DNA of 64,000 nt from Bacteroidota bacterium (GCA_947478465.1 CANJWH010000011.1:1-64000), one strand, 5' to 3'; counted from the stretch's first letter, positions 8,263 to 18,311 are shown. The notes: generated by a model not told the origin, from the sequence alone. Translations and numbers: made by a program.

Positions 8263-10416
8263 CTATTTAGATATGCCTTCCAGCGAAAGCATGAAGGCAT
8301 ATCTAAGAGCTACCTCTTTTAAATAATCAAAACGACCCGAGGCACCTCCATGCCCGAAATCCATATTAGTATGCAGGAGTAAGAGGTTATTATCGGTTTT
8401 AGTTGCCCTTAGTTTTGCAACCCATTTAGCAGGTTCAAAATACTGCACCTGGCTATCATGTAGACCTGTTGTTACCAGCATATTGGGATAATTTTTCTTT
8501 TCAACATTTTCATAAGGCGAGTAGCTTTTCATGTAAAAATAAGCGTCTTTATTTTTAGGATTTCCCCACTCGTCAAATTCATTAGTTGTAAGCGGAATAC
8601 TTTCATCCAACATGGTGTTTACCACATCTACAAAGGGAACAGCAGCTACTACACCGTTCCACATATCAGGAGCAAGGTTTATTACTGCACCCATAAGCAG
8701 GCCTCCTGCACTTCCGCCTTCAGCATATAGATGTTCTTTACTTGTATATTTTTCTTTTACCAGAAATTCACCACAGTCAATAAAATCAGTGAAGGTGTTC
8801 ATCTTTTTCATAAGCTTTCCGTCTTCATACCACTGTCTGCCCATTTCCTGTCCGCCACGGATGTGAGCAATGCCATAGGCAAAACCTCTGTTGAGCAAAC
8901 TCAAACGTCCGCTGCCGAAATAGGCATCAATGCTGTTTCCGTATGAACCATAGCCATAAAGTAATAGCGGAGCCTTACCGTTCTTCTCAAATCCTTTTTT
9001 GTAAACAATGGAGATGGGAATTTTTGTGCCGTCTTTGGCCGTTGCATACAGGCGCTCTGTAACATAATCGGCAGCATTATAACCTCCTATAACTTCCGCC
9101 TGCTTCATAAGTTTTTTATCGCGGGTTGCCATGTTGTAATCAATGGTAGATGATGGGGTAACTAATGAGGCAAACTGGTAGCGCAGTGTTGAACTGTTGT
9201 AGTCGGGATTGGCACCAGGCCATGCTGCATAGGCAGGCTCGCCAAAATCTAGTACATGTTCTTTACCATCGGCAAGGCTTTGAATGGTTAGCTGGGTTAA
9301 TCCGTTTTTACGTTCAGTAAGCACAATAAAATCTTTAAACTCATCAATACCTTCGAGCAATACATCATTTCTGTTAGGAATAATTTCTTTCCAGTTGCTG
9401 CTTTGCGTTTTGTCAAGCGTGCATTCCATCAAACGGAAATTTTTTGCATTCCAATTGGTTTTAATAAGGAACTTATCGGCCAGCGGGATAATGGAATATA
9501 GTACATCTTTCATGCGTGGTTGAAACAATTTGAAAGTAGCATCTGGTTTTGATGCATCAATTAATCTGTACTCAGAATTCATAGTGGCTTGCGAATTTAT
9601 AATGATGTACCTGTTATTTTTGGATTTATATACACCTATATAATTAGATTTATCAAGTTCTTCATACACTGTTACATCCTTTGCTGGATCGGTGCCCAAT
9701 ACATGGCGCTTTATTTTTTCGGATAAAAGTGTTTCGGGATTTTTTGATGTATAAAAGAGTGTTTTATTATCGTTAGCCCAAATTGCAGCGCCTTCGGTGC
9801 GTGGTATGGCATCTTTGTATACTTCTCCCGTTTCAAGATTTTTTATATGAATAATATATTCTCTCCGCGACACTTCATCAACACCATAGGCTACCAGTTT
9901 ATTGTCTTCGCTTATTTCTATTTCGCCAATATCGTAATATGCTTTGCCTTCTGCCATGGCATCAACGTCCAATACTATTTCTTCGGGAGCTGTGAGGCTC
10001 CCCTTTTTACGACAGTATTTATAATACTCCTTACCTTCATCCGTGCGGGTGTAATAAAAATAACCATTGTTGAATACAGGCACGCTTTCATCTTTTTCCT
10101 TTATTCTTGCTTTCATTTCAGAGAACAATGCTTCCTGAAATTTTTTTGTACCACTCATCATGGTATCTAAATATTCATTCTCGGCTTTGAGGTAATCAAC
10201 CACCTTTGTACTATCGGCACCTTTTTTAAAATAATCTATCATCCAGTAATAGTTATCGGTAACGGTATCACCGTGCAGGGCACGTTGCAGGGGTTTCTGT
10301 TCAGCCACCGGAGCTTTTACATCGGGCCATTGGTAAGAATTTGTTTTCATATCAGAATGATTGTTACAGGCTGCCATAAAAGTAAGGCATGTGAATAAAA
10401 ATAGTTTGGTATACAT
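8263..10416 (-). CDS. S9 family oligopeptidase (prolyl oligopeptidase/oligopeptidase B type), lipoprotein
   Basis: A 717-residue serine peptidase. The N-terminus is a lipoprotein signal with lipobox FMAAC (Cys17), so it is probably membrane-anchored in the periplasm or outer membrane. Residues about 40-430 form the seven-bladed propeller that gates substrate size. The C-terminal alpha/beta hydrolase carries the triad Ser569 (GGSAGG), Asp654 (GLHDSQV) and His689 (FGHGG). The length and NMDFGHGGASGRFD tail fit oligopeptidase B (PtrB-like, cleaving after basic residues) better than strict prolyl oligopeptidase. A CAAATTTA box at 10434-10441, read on the minus strand as TAAATTTG, may be its -7 element. 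Its last codons lie in a perfect inverted repeat. Confidence 0.93.
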   Translation of the reverse strand: MYTKLFLFTCLTFMAACNNHSDMKTNSYQWPDVKAPVAEQKPLQRALHGDTVTDNYYWMIDYFKKGADSTKVVDYLKAENEYLDTMMSGTKKFQEALFSEMKARIKEKDESVPVFNNGYFYYTRTDEGKEYYKYCRKKGSLTAPEEIVLDVDAMAEGKAYYDIGEIEISEDNKLVAYGVDEVSRREYIIHIKNLETGEVYKDAIPRTEGAAIWANDNKTLFYTSKNPETLLSEKIKRHVLGTDPAKDVTVYEELDKSNYIGVYKSKNNRYIIINSQATMNSEYRLIDASKPDATFKLFQPRMKDVLYSIIPLADKFLIKTNWNAKNFRLMECTLDKTQSSNWKEIIPNRNDVLLEGIDEFKDFIVLTERKNGLTQLTIQSLADGKEHVLDFGEPAYAAWPGANPDYNSSTLRYQFASLVTPSSTIDYNMATRDKKLMKQAEVIGGYNAADYVTERLYATAKDGTKIPISIVYKKGFEKNGKAPLLLYGYGSYGNSIDAYFGSGRLSLLNRGFAYGIAHIRGGQEMGRQWYEDGKLMKKMNTFTDFIDCGEFLVKEKYTSKEHLYAEGGSAGGLLMGAVINLAPDMWNGVVAAVPFVDVVNTMLDESIPLTTNEFDEWGNPKNKDAYFYMKSYSPYENVEKKNYPNMLVTTGLHDSQVQYFEPAKWVAKLRATKTDNNLLLLHTNMDFGHGGASGRFDYLKEVALRYAFMLSLEGISK
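8267..8306. terminator. 14-bp inverted repeat at convergent gene ends
   Basis: Arms at 8267-8280 and 8293-8306 are perfectly complementary over 14 bp with a 12-nt loop. The structure covers the last codons of the minus-strand S9 peptidase and lies 24 bp after the plus-strand UPF0316 stop. No long T-run follows on either strand, so terminator activity is inferred from position and stem strength. It could alternatively protect both mRNA 3' ends. Confidence 0.55.
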
Positions 10417-10561
10417 GAATTGAGGGTTTTGGACAAATTTATACTTATTAATAATTTAAATCACTTCTTGTGAAATATCCTCTGGAGTGATTTGGTCGTT
10501 CATCGAACTACTGAACTATTTTCAAAGTATCATCGTTAAACGACCTAAAACAAACTATTCA

Positions 10562-11029
10562 ATGAAATCATTAATTACAGCCTTCTTAGCCCTTATCCTC
10601 TTCACAACTGCCAATGCTCAGTTTCCCGGCTATACCCTAAGGACCATTCAAATCGAATTCGGTGATTTATTGGAGCAGGAAAAATGGGATTTTGATAAAG
10701 AATACCGCTGGAGTTTTTATATCTGTGCAGATGATGTAGAAAAACTAACTGCAGCACAAGAGGAATTAGTTCAACTTGGCTTTACTAATTTTGAAATCAT
10801 TCCCAACTCTGTTTCTCGCCTAGAAAATGGCGAAATGTTAAACATGCTCAGCTTTGAAAAAAGCACAAAATACCTTCCACAAACTTTGATGGATGATATT
10901 ACAGCCTTTTACAACTTAGAGAAAAACTACAACCTCAGCAGTTTTGACGATTATGGAAATTACGAATTGTTGGAAGAAATACAACCTTCCCACGAAACAG
11001 CCACTAATACTAAGAACTGGAAATTCTGA
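10562..11029 (+). CDS. Secreted hypothetical protein (155 aa)
   Basis: The ATG at 10562 gives a proper signal peptide (MKSLITAFLALILFTTANAQ); an upstream in-frame GTG at 10487 would place 25 unlikely residues before it. The mature protein is acidic and about 135 residues long. The segment FYICADDVEKLTAAQEELVQLGF resembles a small alpha/beta sandwich of the SPOR-like or ribonuclease-E-inhibitor-B type, which is only an impression. It is divergent from the S9 peptidase gene. Function is unknown. Confidence 0.7.
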   Translation: MKSLITAFLALILFTTANAQFPGYTLRTIQIEFGDLLEQEKWDFDKEYRWSFYICADDVEKLTAAQEELVQLGFTNFEIIPNSVSRLENGEMLNMLSFEKSTKYLPQTLMDDITAFYNLEKNYNLSSFDDYGNYELLEEIQPSHETATNTKNWKF

Positions 11030-11119
11030 AAAGTACTAATTAAATTTTTGTCTTTTCCGCTGCTTCATTTTTTCGTATTATTGCTATACTTTTAAGCAGA
11101 AGTAAAGCGTTACAATAGT

Positions 11120-11632
11120 ATGATATACGATTACTACAAAATACTTGGTGTAGAGCGAAACGCAACGGTTTCGCAGATAAAACTTGCTTACCGCAGAAAA
11201 GCGAAACTATATCATCCTGATGTAAATGCATCGGCCAGCGCTCACGACTATTTCACCATTCTAAATACCGCCAATGACACGCTTTGCGATGAGAAGAAAA
11301 GAAAGCGTTATGATCTGAAACTGGAATACGAGCAGTTTCGCGCTTCTTCTGCTTCAACGCAACAGGAACAGACCCACCGCGACCCTGCTTACAGAAGAAA
11401 TCCTGAACGCGAACAAACCCAGAACAGAGAAGAAGAAATAGATTTTGAACCTTCGCGACCGTTATTCAAGTTTTTCCTTTTTGCCATTATGTTTATCGGA
11501 ATGCTCTGCATCTTTATTCCTACGCTTGCGGTATATCACAATGCCATTAACTACGGTGTATTGCTATTGTTCTTTCCCGGTTTTTTTATGATACGTGATG
11601 TAGCGAAGTCGATATTGTTGAGTGAAGAATGA
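11120..11632 (+). CDS. J-domain protein with two C-terminal membrane helices
   Basis: A 170-residue DnaJ-type protein. The J domain spans residues 1-66 with HPD at 32-34 (YHPDVNA), which stimulates Hsp70 ATPase. A Gln/Glu/Arg-rich linker (about 70-112) leads to two hydrophobic helices (about 115-165), so it should tether DnaK activity to the inner membrane. It lacks the Gly/Phe and zinc regions of true DnaJ. It overlaps recQ by 4 nt (ATGA), forming an operon with recQ and the glycosylase gene; a direct functional link is not evident. Confidence 0.88.
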   Translation: MIYDYYKILGVERNATVSQIKLAYRRKAKLYHPDVNASASAHDYFTILNTANDTLCDEKKRKRYDLKLEYEQFRASSASTQQEQTHRDPAYRRNPEREQTQNREEEIDFEPSRPLFKFFLFAIMFIGMLCIFIPTLAVYHNAINYGVLLLFFPGFFMIRDVAKSILLSEE

Positions 11633-13548
11633 ACACCAATTCTTCGCCCAGCGAAATACTTTTTAAATACTGGAATTACCAAAGTTTTCGTCCGCTACAG
11701 GAAGACATTGTTAACGCTGTCCTGCAAGGGAAAGACACGTTGGCACTCTTGCCAACAGGAGGCGGAAAATCTATCTGCTTTCAGGTTCCTGCTTTATGCA
11801 TGGAAGGCTTGTGCATAGTAGTTTCTCCACTAATTGCTTTGATGAAAGACCAGGTAGACAGCCTGCGCAAGAAAGATATTAAAGCCGTTGCTATCAATTC
11901 AGTAATGAGTATGAAAGAGATTGACATTGCATTGGACAACTGCATTTACGGAAACTACAAATTCCTCTATCTCTCACCTGAGCGTCTGCAAACCGAAATC
12001 TTTCTCTCTCGTCTGCCAAAAATGAACGTGAACCTGATTGCAGTGGACGAGGCGCACTGTATTTCTCAATGGGGTTATGATTTCCGCCCCCCATATATGA
12101 AGATAAGAGACATAAGGCAATATGTTCCAAAGGTTCCCATTCTTGCTCTTACCGCTACTGCAACTCCTGATGTGGTCAAAGACATTCAGCAGAAATTGGG
12201 ATTCAAAAAAGAACATGTGTTGCGAAAAAGTTTCAGCCGGTCCAACCTCGCTTATGTTGTATTAAATGAAGATGACAAAAGCAAGCGCCTGCTGAAAGTG
12301 ATAAAAAACGTGGGCGGTAGCGGAATTATTTACGAGCGTAGCAGACGTAAAACGACTGAAACAGGCACGTTTCTACAAAAAAATAAAATAAGTGCTACAT
12401 TTTACCATGCCGGAATGGATGCAGCAAAACGTGCACAAGTGCAGGAACAATGGATTAATAACACTGTACAGGTTATTTCGGCAACAAACGCATTTGGTAT
12501 GGGAATTGACAAGTCTGATGTACGTTTTGTAATCCATACCGATCTGGCAGAATCATTAGAAGCCTACTTTCAGGAAGCAGGGCGAGCAGGACGCGATGAG
12601 AAGAAAGCTTTTGCCGTTTTATTAGTCAGCAACAAAGACAAAATTGAACTAAAGAAAAGAGTGCTCACTGCTTTTCCTGAGAAGGAAGAAATAAAACAAG
12701 TGTATCATGCTCTTTCAAATTATTTTCATCTGGCAATGGGCAGCGGAGCCGACCATTTTTTTGAATTTGATATTGCTGACTTCTGCAATAAATATAAGTT
12801 GGAAGCATTGCGTGTAATGAATTGCATCAAATTTCTCGAAAAAGAAGAATACCTTCTACTAACCGAAAGTGTTTACATGCCATCGCGTCTAAAAATAACG
12901 GGAACAAAAGAACAACTTTACGAATTTCAGGTTGCCAATCAAGAAGCAGATAGTGTGATAAAAGTAATGCTCCGCTCCTACTCAGGTTTATTTTTTGAGT
13001 ATGTAAATATTTTTGAAAACGATATTGCAACCCGAACAAAATTAGACAAGGCAAAGGTTCTGAATATTATTTACCGTTTGCAGGAACACGAACTTGTTTC
13101 ATACTTTCCACAAAGCAGTTTGCCAAAACTATCGTTCTGCAGAGGCAGAATTGATACTGGTCTTCTGACCTTTTCAAAAGAAAATTACGAATTGCGTAAA
13201 AAAGTATTTCAGCAAAAAATTGAAGCTGTGCTCAACTATGCCGATAACAAACTCTTTTGCCGCAGTCGCATGCTTCTTGCCTATTTCGGAGAAACTAATT
13301 CCAAAGACTGTGACGTATGTGATGTATGTCTTGAACGCAACAAACAAGACTTAAATACTTCGGATTTTGAAAAAATATCAGAAAAAATAAAAACGTTATT
13401 GGCAAATTCAAATCTTAGTATAATTGAATTAGTTGCTCAATACGGCAGCAACAAAGAAAGTTTGATAATAAAAACGCTGCAACAACTTATAGAGGAAGGA
13501 TCTGTTATTTATGATGCTGAGAATAAGCTTCAACTTCTAAATGAGTAA
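11629..13548 (+). CDS. recQ: ATP-dependent DNA helicase RecQ
   Basis: A 639-residue superfamily 2 helicase that unwinds DNA 3' to 5' in recombination and fork repair. Motifs: Walker A PTGGGKS (42-48), DEAH (140-143), ATATP (176-180), arginine-finger motif QEAGRAGRD (315-323). The zinc site follows, with CRSRMLLAYFG and CDVCDVC contributing cysteines near residue 545-565, then an RQC/winged-helix-like C-terminus. No clear HRDC domain is seen. The gene overlaps the J-domain gene by 4 nt and the glycosylase gene by 8 nt. Confidence 0.95.
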   Translation: MNTNSSPSEILFKYWNYQSFRPLQEDIVNAVLQGKDTLALLPTGGGKSICFQVPALCMEGLCIVVSPLIALMKDQVDSLRKKDIKAVAINSVMSMKEIDIALDNCIYGNYKFLYLSPERLQTEIFLSRLPKMNVNLIAVDEAHCISQWGYDFRPPYMKIRDIRQYVPKVPILALTATATPDVVKDIQQKLGFKKEHVLRKSFSRSNLAYVVLNEDDKSKRLLKVIKNVGGSGIIYERSRRKTTETGTFLQKNKISATFYHAGMDAAKRAQVQEQWINNTVQVISATNAFGMGIDKSDVRFVIHTDLAESLEAYFQEAGRAGRDEKKAFAVLLVSNKDKIELKKRVLTAFPEKEEIKQVYHALSNYFHLAMGSGADHFFEFDIADFCNKYKLEALRVMNCIKFLEKEEYLLLTESVYMPSRLKITGTKEQLYEFQVANQEADSVIKVMLRSYSGLFFEYVNIFENDIATRTKLDKAKVLNIIYRLQEHELVSYFPQSSLPKLSFCRGRIDTGLLTFSKENYELRKKVFQQKIEAVLNYADNKLFCRSRMLLAYFGETNSKDCDVCDVCLERNKQDLNTSDFEKISEKIKTLLANSNLSIIELVAQYGSNKESLIIKTLQQLIEEGSVIYDAENKLQLLNE

Positions 13549-14134
13549 ACTATCAAAAGATTTCTACTTGCAGGACGATGTAGTGAGTTTAAGCAAACAA
13601 CTGCTCGGAAAAGTACTTTTTACCAAAGACGAAAAAACAGTAACCGCAGGAATCATTACTGAAACAGAGGCCTACGCAGGTGAGACTGATAAAGCATCTC
13701 ATGCCTATGGAGGCAGAAGAACAGAGCGCACTGAAACCATGTATGCTGAGGGAGGTATATCCTATGTTTATCTCTGCTATGGAATGTATTCACTATTTAA
13801 TGTGGTTTCAAACAAAAAAGATATTCCTCATGCGGTGCTTGTACGCGCCATACAACCTATTGAAGGTATTAAAAAAATTCTGGAACGAAGAAACTCAGAG
13901 AAACTCAAAAAAGGATTGACTACAGGGCCCGGAAAAGTATCCATGGCACTGGGAATAAACTTCCGAAGCCATAATGCACAAGATCTTTCAGGAAGGAAAA
14001 TCTGGATTGAAGATCAGGGAATAGTGATTCCTGAAAAGCTTATCAATAAAGGGCCACGCATAGGTGTTGATTATGCAGGAGAAGACGCTAAACTGCCTTA
14101 TCGCTTTTGGGTAAATGAAAAAGAGAACCTGTAG
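13541..14134 (+). CDS. DNA-3-methyladenine glycosylase (AAG/MPG type)
   Basis: A 197-residue base-excision repair enzyme that removes alkylated purines such as 3-methyladenine and hypoxanthine. The family motif ITETEAYAGETDKASHA contains the general-base Glu, and YAEGGISYVYLCYGMYSLFNVV contains the Tyr that intercalates into DNA (written here as the family hallmark at roughly residues 68-90). TGPGKVSMALGI is the later conserved loop. It overlaps recQ by 8 nt and ends in a strong terminator, completing a repair operon. Confidence 0.93.
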   Translation: MSKLSKDFYLQDDVVSLSKQLLGKVLFTKDEKTVTAGIITETEAYAGETDKASHAYGGRRTERTETMYAEGGISYVYLCYGMYSLFNVVSNKKDIPHAVLVRAIQPIEGIKKILERRNSEKLKKGLTTGPGKVSMALGINFRSHNAQDLSGRKIWIEDQGIVIPEKLINKGPRIGVDYAGEDAKLPYRFWVNEKENL

Positions 14135-14152
14135 GGCTCTCTTTTTCATTTA
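14112..14152. terminator. Bidirectional terminator between glycosylase gene and lon
   Basis: Arms at 14112-14126 and 14138-14152 are perfectly complementary over 15 bp, and the glycosylase stop codon lies in the 11-nt loop. The arms are A-rich on one side and T-rich on the other, so either strand ends in a U-rich stretch (CTCTTTTTCATTT on plus). It can stop both the recQ operon and the convergent lon transcript. Confidence 0.75.
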
Positions 14153-14167
14153 AAACTATTCAATGAT

Positions 14168-16627
14168 TTAAGCAGATGCTTTGCTCTTCACTTTTTCTTC
14201 AAGCAATGCGATATCAGCCACTTCTATCATCGTTTTCACATAATGAAATTTCAAACCTTTCAGATAATGCGGTTGAATTTCATTGATGTCTTTTTCGTTT
14301 TCGTGAGAAAGAATAATATCAGTGATATTAGCACGTTTGGCAGCAAGTATTTTTTCTTTTATTCCACCTACAGGCAGCACTCTTCCGCGCAGGGTAATTT
14401 CACCTGTCATGGCTAATTTTTCTTTCACTTTTCGTTGCGTGAAGGCTGAAGCTAATGCTGTAAAGATTGTGATACCTGCACTCGGTCCGTCTTTAGGCGT
14501 TGCTCCTTCAGGAACGTGAACGTGTACATTCCACTGATCAAAAAGATCGGATTGCAAACCTAAATCATAGCAATGTGATTTAAGGTATTCCAATGCAAGC
14601 ATAGCCGATTCTTTCATCACATCACCCAGATTTCCGGTGAGTGTGAGTTTACCTTTTCCTTTGCTAAGACTTACTTCTATAAAAAGAATATCTCCACCAA
14701 AAGCAGTCCAGGCAAGGCCAGTAACAACTCCCGCAATATCATTACCCTGATAAATATCTTTCTGATAATGCGAAACACCCAAAATTTTACGCGCTTTATC
14801 AACAGTAATTTCTGCTTCAGCTTTTTCGTTTGAAGCAACAGATTTTGCCACACTGCGTATCAATCGCGCCAACACTTTCTCTAAATTCCGAACTCCGGAT
14901 TCGCGTGTATATTCTTCAATAATTGTTTCAAGAACCTTATCTGAAAAGGTAACCTGTTTCTTTTTTAGTCCATGCTCTTCGATTTGCTTAGGAACAAGGT
15001 GGCGTTTGGCAATTTCAACCTTTTCTTCAACGGTGTAGCCGGTTACTTCAATAATCTCCAGCCTATCGCGAAGCGCAGGTTGAATGGTACTAAGCGAATT
15101 TGCTGTTGCTATAAACAGAACCTTTGAAAGATCATAACCTGTTTCAATGTAGTTATCATGAAACGCATTGTTTTGTTCCGGATCAAGCACCTCAAGCAAA
15201 GCAGAAGAAGGATCGCCATGTGCATCGCGACCTACTTTATCCAACTCATCTAACACAAAAACAGGATTAGATGATTTTGCTTTACGCAGACTTTGAATAA
15301 CACGTCCGGGCATTGCACCAATGTATGTTTTGCGATGACCACGTACTTCTGCTTCATCACGCAAACCACCTAATGACATTCGCACATATTTTCTGCCCAA
15401 TGCTTTTGCTATGGATTTACCGAGCGAAGTTTTACCAACTCCCGGAGGTCCCACCAAACAAAGGATTGGCGATTTCATATCACCTTTCAGTTTCAACACA
15501 GCAAGGTGCTCAAGAATACGGTCTTTTACTTTATCCAACCCAAAGTGATCGGCATCTAAAATGTTTTTTGCACGCTTAAGATTGAAGTTATCTTTCGTGT
15601 ATTCGTTCCATGGAATATCAAGCAATACATCCAGGTAATTAGTCTGAACAGAATACTCAGAAGCCATTGGATTCATCCGTTTCAACTTAGCTAAATCCTT
15701 TTTGAAAAGCTCTGCAGTTTCTTTGCTCCACTTTTTCTTTTCAGCACGTCTCTCCAGTTCTTTCAACTCCTGCTCAAATGAGTTTCCACCCAGTTCTTCC
15801 TGAATGGTTTTCATCTGTTGGTTAAGAAAATATTCGCGCTGCTGCTTATCTAAATCAGTTTTTACTTTGGTCTGTATCTGGTTTTTCAATTCCAGCATCT
15901 GCAACTCTTTAGTGAGGAATTCCAGAACCAGTGTTGCACGTTTTTTCAAATCACTTTCATCCAGTACTTTTTGTTTCTCATGAACTTCCACATTCATGTT
16001 TGACGAAATAAAGTTGATAAGAAATGCCGGGCTGTTAATATTTTTCAAGGCAAAGGCAGACTCAGAAGGAATATTGGGCGACTGGCGCACAATCTGTGTT
16101 GCCACATCTTTAAGTGATGAAATAAGTGCTGTAAATTCCTTATCCTTTTTATCTGGCTTTTCTTCCGGTATTGCTTCAACCTTAGCTTTAAAATAAGGCT
16201 CACTCTGCACCATATCCTTTAATTCAAAACGCTTTTTACCCTGAATGATAACAGTTGTATTACCGTCAGGCATGCGCAGCATTTTAATAATGTAGGCTAC
16301 TGTTCCAATTTTATTAAGGTCATCAAAAGCAGGATCTTCAATTCCTACATCCTTTTGCGCTACAACGCCAATAATTTTAGTTCCGCGGTTTGCTTCTTTA
16401 ATCAGCTTTATGGATTTATCACGGCCTACTGTAATAGGAATTACCACACCCGGAAACAAGACAGTATTCCTTAACGGAAGTATTGACAAAATTTCAGGTA
16501 ACTTCTCTGAATTCATTGTATCCTCATCTTCCTGAGTAAGCAACGGAATAAATTCCGGCTCATCGTCAATGAGGTGATTCAGCGACAGGGCTTCAATGTT
16601 AAGGTGATCTTCTTTCATATAATTCAT
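14168..16627 (-). CDS. lon: ATP-dependent protease Lon
   Basis: An 819-residue cytosolic AAA+ protease that degrades misfolded and regulatory proteins. LON N-terminal substrate domain at about 43-245, coiled coil about 250-310, Walker [10 protein letters not shown] (393-401), Walker B VFVLDELD (456-463), and the proteolytic Ser716 (PKDGPSAG) with Lys759 (GGIKEK) forming the Ser-Lys dyad. The spacing of 43 residues equals that of the E. coli enzyme. It has a 40-residue acidic N-terminal extension, common in Bacteroidota. ATGs at 16627 and 16618 are both possible starts. A TTGAC-N9-GTCAA dyad lies just upstream. Confidence 0.97.
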   Translation of the reverse strand: MNYMKEDHLNIEALSLNHLIDDEPEFIPLLTQEDEDTMNSEKLPEILSILPLRNTVLFPGVVIPITVGRDKSIKLIKEANRGTKIIGVVAQKDVGIEDPAFDDLNKIGTVAYIIKMLRMPDGNTTVIIQGKKRFELKDMVQSEPYFKAKVEAIPEEKPDKKDKEFTALISSLKDVATQIVRQSPNIPSESAFALKNINSPAFLINFISSNMNVEVHEKQKVLDESDLKKRATLVLEFLTKELQMLELKNQIQTKVKTDLDKQQREYFLNQQMKTIQEELGGNSFEQELKELERRAEKKKWSKETAELFKKDLAKLKRMNPMASEYSVQTNYLDVLLDIPWNEYTKDNFNLKRAKNILDADHFGLDKVKDRILEHLAVLKLKGDMKSPILCLVGPPGVGKTSLGKSIAKALGRKYVRMSLGGLRDEAEVRGHRKTYIGAMPGRVIQSLRKAKSSNPVFVLDELDKVGRDAHGDPSSALLEVLDPEQNNAFHDNYIETGYDLSKVLFIATANSLSTIQPALRDRLEIIEVTGYTVEEKVEIAKRHLVPKQIEEHGLKKKQVTFSDKVLETIIEEYTRESGVRNLEKVLARLIRSVAKSVASNEKAEAEITVDKARKILGVSHYQKDIYQGNDIAGVVTGLAWTAFGGDILFIEVSLSKGKGKLTLTGNLGDVMKESAMLALEYLKSHCYDLGLQSDLFDQWNVHVHVPEGATPKDGPSAGITIFTALASAFTQRKVKEKLAMTGEITLRGRVLPVGGIKEKILAAKRANITDIILSHENEKDINEIQPHYLKGLKFHYVKTMIEVADIALLEEKVKSKASA

Positions 16628-16643
16628 TCTTTTTCCTCTTTAG

Positions 16644-16662
16644 TTGACTAACTATTTGTCAA
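16644..16662. promoter_or_regulatory. Dyad TTGAC-N9-GTCAA upstream of lon
   Basis: A perfect 5-bp dyad with a 9-base spacer lies 17 bp before the lon start on the minus strand, in a 67-bp gap after the GlmU-like gene. It could be an operator for lon control. Five base pairs are few, so chance is a real alternative. Confidence 0.3.
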
Positions 16663-16694
16663 TAGATGTGCCAACAGGAAAATTGTCAGGTTTC

Positions 16695-17867
16695 TTATTT
16701 TTTTGTCAGTTGAAGGATGTGTTCAAAAATCTTTATGTCTTCTTTCGTTAGTTCAATATGTCTGCGTTCCATTACAAGTTTTGCTGTTTCTAAGGCTTTA
16801 TCCAAACTGTAATTCATAAAACCGGTTGCTCCTCCCCACGAAAAAGAGGGGACAAAATTGCGCGGAAATCCTGCACCGAAAATATTGCAGCTAACACCTA
16901 CTACCGTTCCTGTATTAAACATTGTATTGATTCCACATTTACTGTGGTCGGCCATTATCAATCCGCAGAACTGTGAACCTGTGCTTACAAAAGTATTCTC
17001 TGCATAATTCCAGAGTTTTACTTCGGCATAATTATTTTTAAGGTTTGAGTTATTGCTGTCAGCACCAAGATTGCACCATTCGCCAATTACAGCATTACCA
17101 AGAAAACCATCGTGAGCTTTATTTGAGTAGCCGAAAATCACTGAATTATTTACTTCTCCCCCAACTTTTGAATGCGGGCCGACAGTGGTAGCACCATAAA
17201 TCTTAGCACCCATCTTTAAAGTAGAATGTTCGCACAATGCAAACGGACCTCGGATAAGCGAACCTTCCATTACTTCAGCATCTTTAGCTAAGTATACTGG
17301 CCCGGAAGAAGCGTTAATTACAGAAGCCTCCATCTTTGCGCCTTCTTCAAGAAAAATATTTTCAGGGTTAACTAATGTATTGGTTGATGAAATCTTAGCC
17401 GATTTCCTTCCTTTTGTCAGAAGTTTAAAATCTGCTTCAATTGCCTCTGCGTTTTTCTGAAATATATCCCAAAGGTTATTAACCTGTAAAAACTTAGCCG
17501 TGTAGCTATACTTAACATAACAGTCAGTATCACTTTCCTTAAAAGCTTCGGCCTTATGTTTTGGCAAAGCCACTGCCATAAGAGTATGTTCAGCAATAAG
17601 CGCTTCACCGGTTTTTAATTCTTTAATTTTCTTTACCATGTCCTCATCAGGACAAACGGAAGAATTGATAAGAATATTGGCGGAAGCAATTTTTACCGGA
17701 AATTTACCTGATAGATAATGTTCGGTAATAGTGGATGTTTTCCCTAAATAATGCTCCCACTTTTCGCGAATGGTTAATATTCCAATTCTAATATCTGCTA
17801 CCGGTCGCGTATAAGTAAGCGGCAATAGGTAATTTCTTCGGTTTCCATCAAACAGGATAACGTTCAT
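16695..17867 (-). CDS. GlmU-like putative sugar nucleotidyltransferase
   Basis: A 390-residue protein of the Bacteroidota GlmU-like family (NTP_transf_4 N-terminus, left-handed beta-helix C-terminus). The N-terminus MNVILFDGNRRNYLLPLTYTRP lacks the classical pyrophosphorylase loop LAAGxGTRM, and residues about 175-330 are hexapeptide repeats (for example VYLAKDAEVMEGSLIRGPF) ending in FSWGG. It may transfer or acetylate sugar phosphates for wall or polysaccharide synthesis, but the reaction is not established. It lies 67 bp upstream of lon on the same strand. Confidence 0.85.
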   Translation of the reverse strand: MNVILFDGNRRNYLLPLTYTRPVADIRIGILTIREKWEHYLGKTSTITEHYLSGKFPVKIASANILINSSVCPDEDMVKKIKELKTGEALIAEHTLMAVALPKHKAEAFKESDTDCYVKYSYTAKFLQVNNLWDIFQKNAEAIEADFKLLTKGRKSAKISSTNTLVNPENIFLEEGAKMEASVINASSGPVYLAKDAEVMEGSLIRGPFALCEHSTLKMGAKIYGATTVGPHSKVGGEVNNSVIFGYSNKAHDGFLGNAVIGEWCNLGADSNNSNLKNNYAEVKLWNYAENTFVSTGSQFCGLIMADHSKCGINTMFNTGTVVGVSCNIFGAGFPRNFVPSFSWGGATGFMNYSLDKALETAKLVMERRHIELTKEDIKIFEHILQLTKK

Positions 17868-18022
17868 AGCTCAGATTTGAACGTCAATATTAAGGAATTA
17901 CCTCCTAAGACATTTTATTTTTCGATGAATACCTCATTATTTTCAGCACTGATAACACGGATTAATCAGCCGAAAACATGAACGTGTAGGCAAAATAAAT
18001 TCCCGAGTAAATCATATTTTTC

Positions 18023-18030
18023 TACTTTTG
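18023..18030 (+). promoter_or_regulatory. Probable -7 element of the tRNA-Leu promoter
   Basis: TACTTTTG matches the Bacteroidota TAnnTTTG element and ends 12 bases before the tRNA, leaving room for a start point about 5 bases upstream of the mature 5' end. No good TTG at -33 was found, as is often seen for stable RNA genes with a strong -7 box. Confidence 0.5.
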
Positions 18031-18042
18031 TCGCCCCTCGCT

Positions 18043-18126
18043 GCCCACGTGGCGAAATTGGCAAACGTTGCGGTCTCAGAAGCCGTTGGTGTAATTACCT
18101 TGGGAGTTCGAGTCTCCCCGTGGGCA
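18043..18126 (+). tRNA. tRNA-Leu (anticodon CAG)
   Basis: An 84-nt tRNA with a seven-pair acceptor stem (GCCCACG with CGTGGGC), D arm, anticodon loop CTCAGAA with CAG at its centre, a long class II variable arm typical of leucine tRNAs, and a T arm containing GTTCGAG. The discriminator base is A at 18126. CCA is not encoded (the genome reads CAA), so it must be added after transcription. A strong terminator follows within 5 bp. Confidence 0.95.
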
Positions 18127-18130
18127 CAAG

Positions 18131-18180
18131 AAACACCCTTAAAAAAACTGATAAAAAGTTCTTTTAAGGGTGTTTTTATT
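18131..18180 (+). terminator. Rho-independent terminator of tRNA-Leu
   Basis: Perfect 14-bp arms at 18131-18144 and 18162-18175 (AAACACCCTTAAAA and its complement) enclose a 17-nt loop and run into TTTTTATT. It starts 5 bases after the tRNA. Confidence 0.85.
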
Positions 18181-18311
18181 AACAGGCTTTTATTGAAACA
18201 AATATCAATTCGATTAAAAGCACTACCAAACAATTCGTTTTTTTGTAACAGAATTCAGTTAATCAAGTATAACCACGAGATTAATATTGTCTTCTGACCC
18301 AAAAAACACCT

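Noticed and set aside
10492-10550. Inverted GGTCGTT/AACGACC words before the 155-residue protein gene
   Set aside because: Only seven matching bases with a loop of about 30; too weak to call an operator.
18012-18297. Short ORFs on both strands over the tRNA region
   Set aside because: They are translations of the tRNA-Leu and its terminator; the tRNA structure accounts for the sequence.
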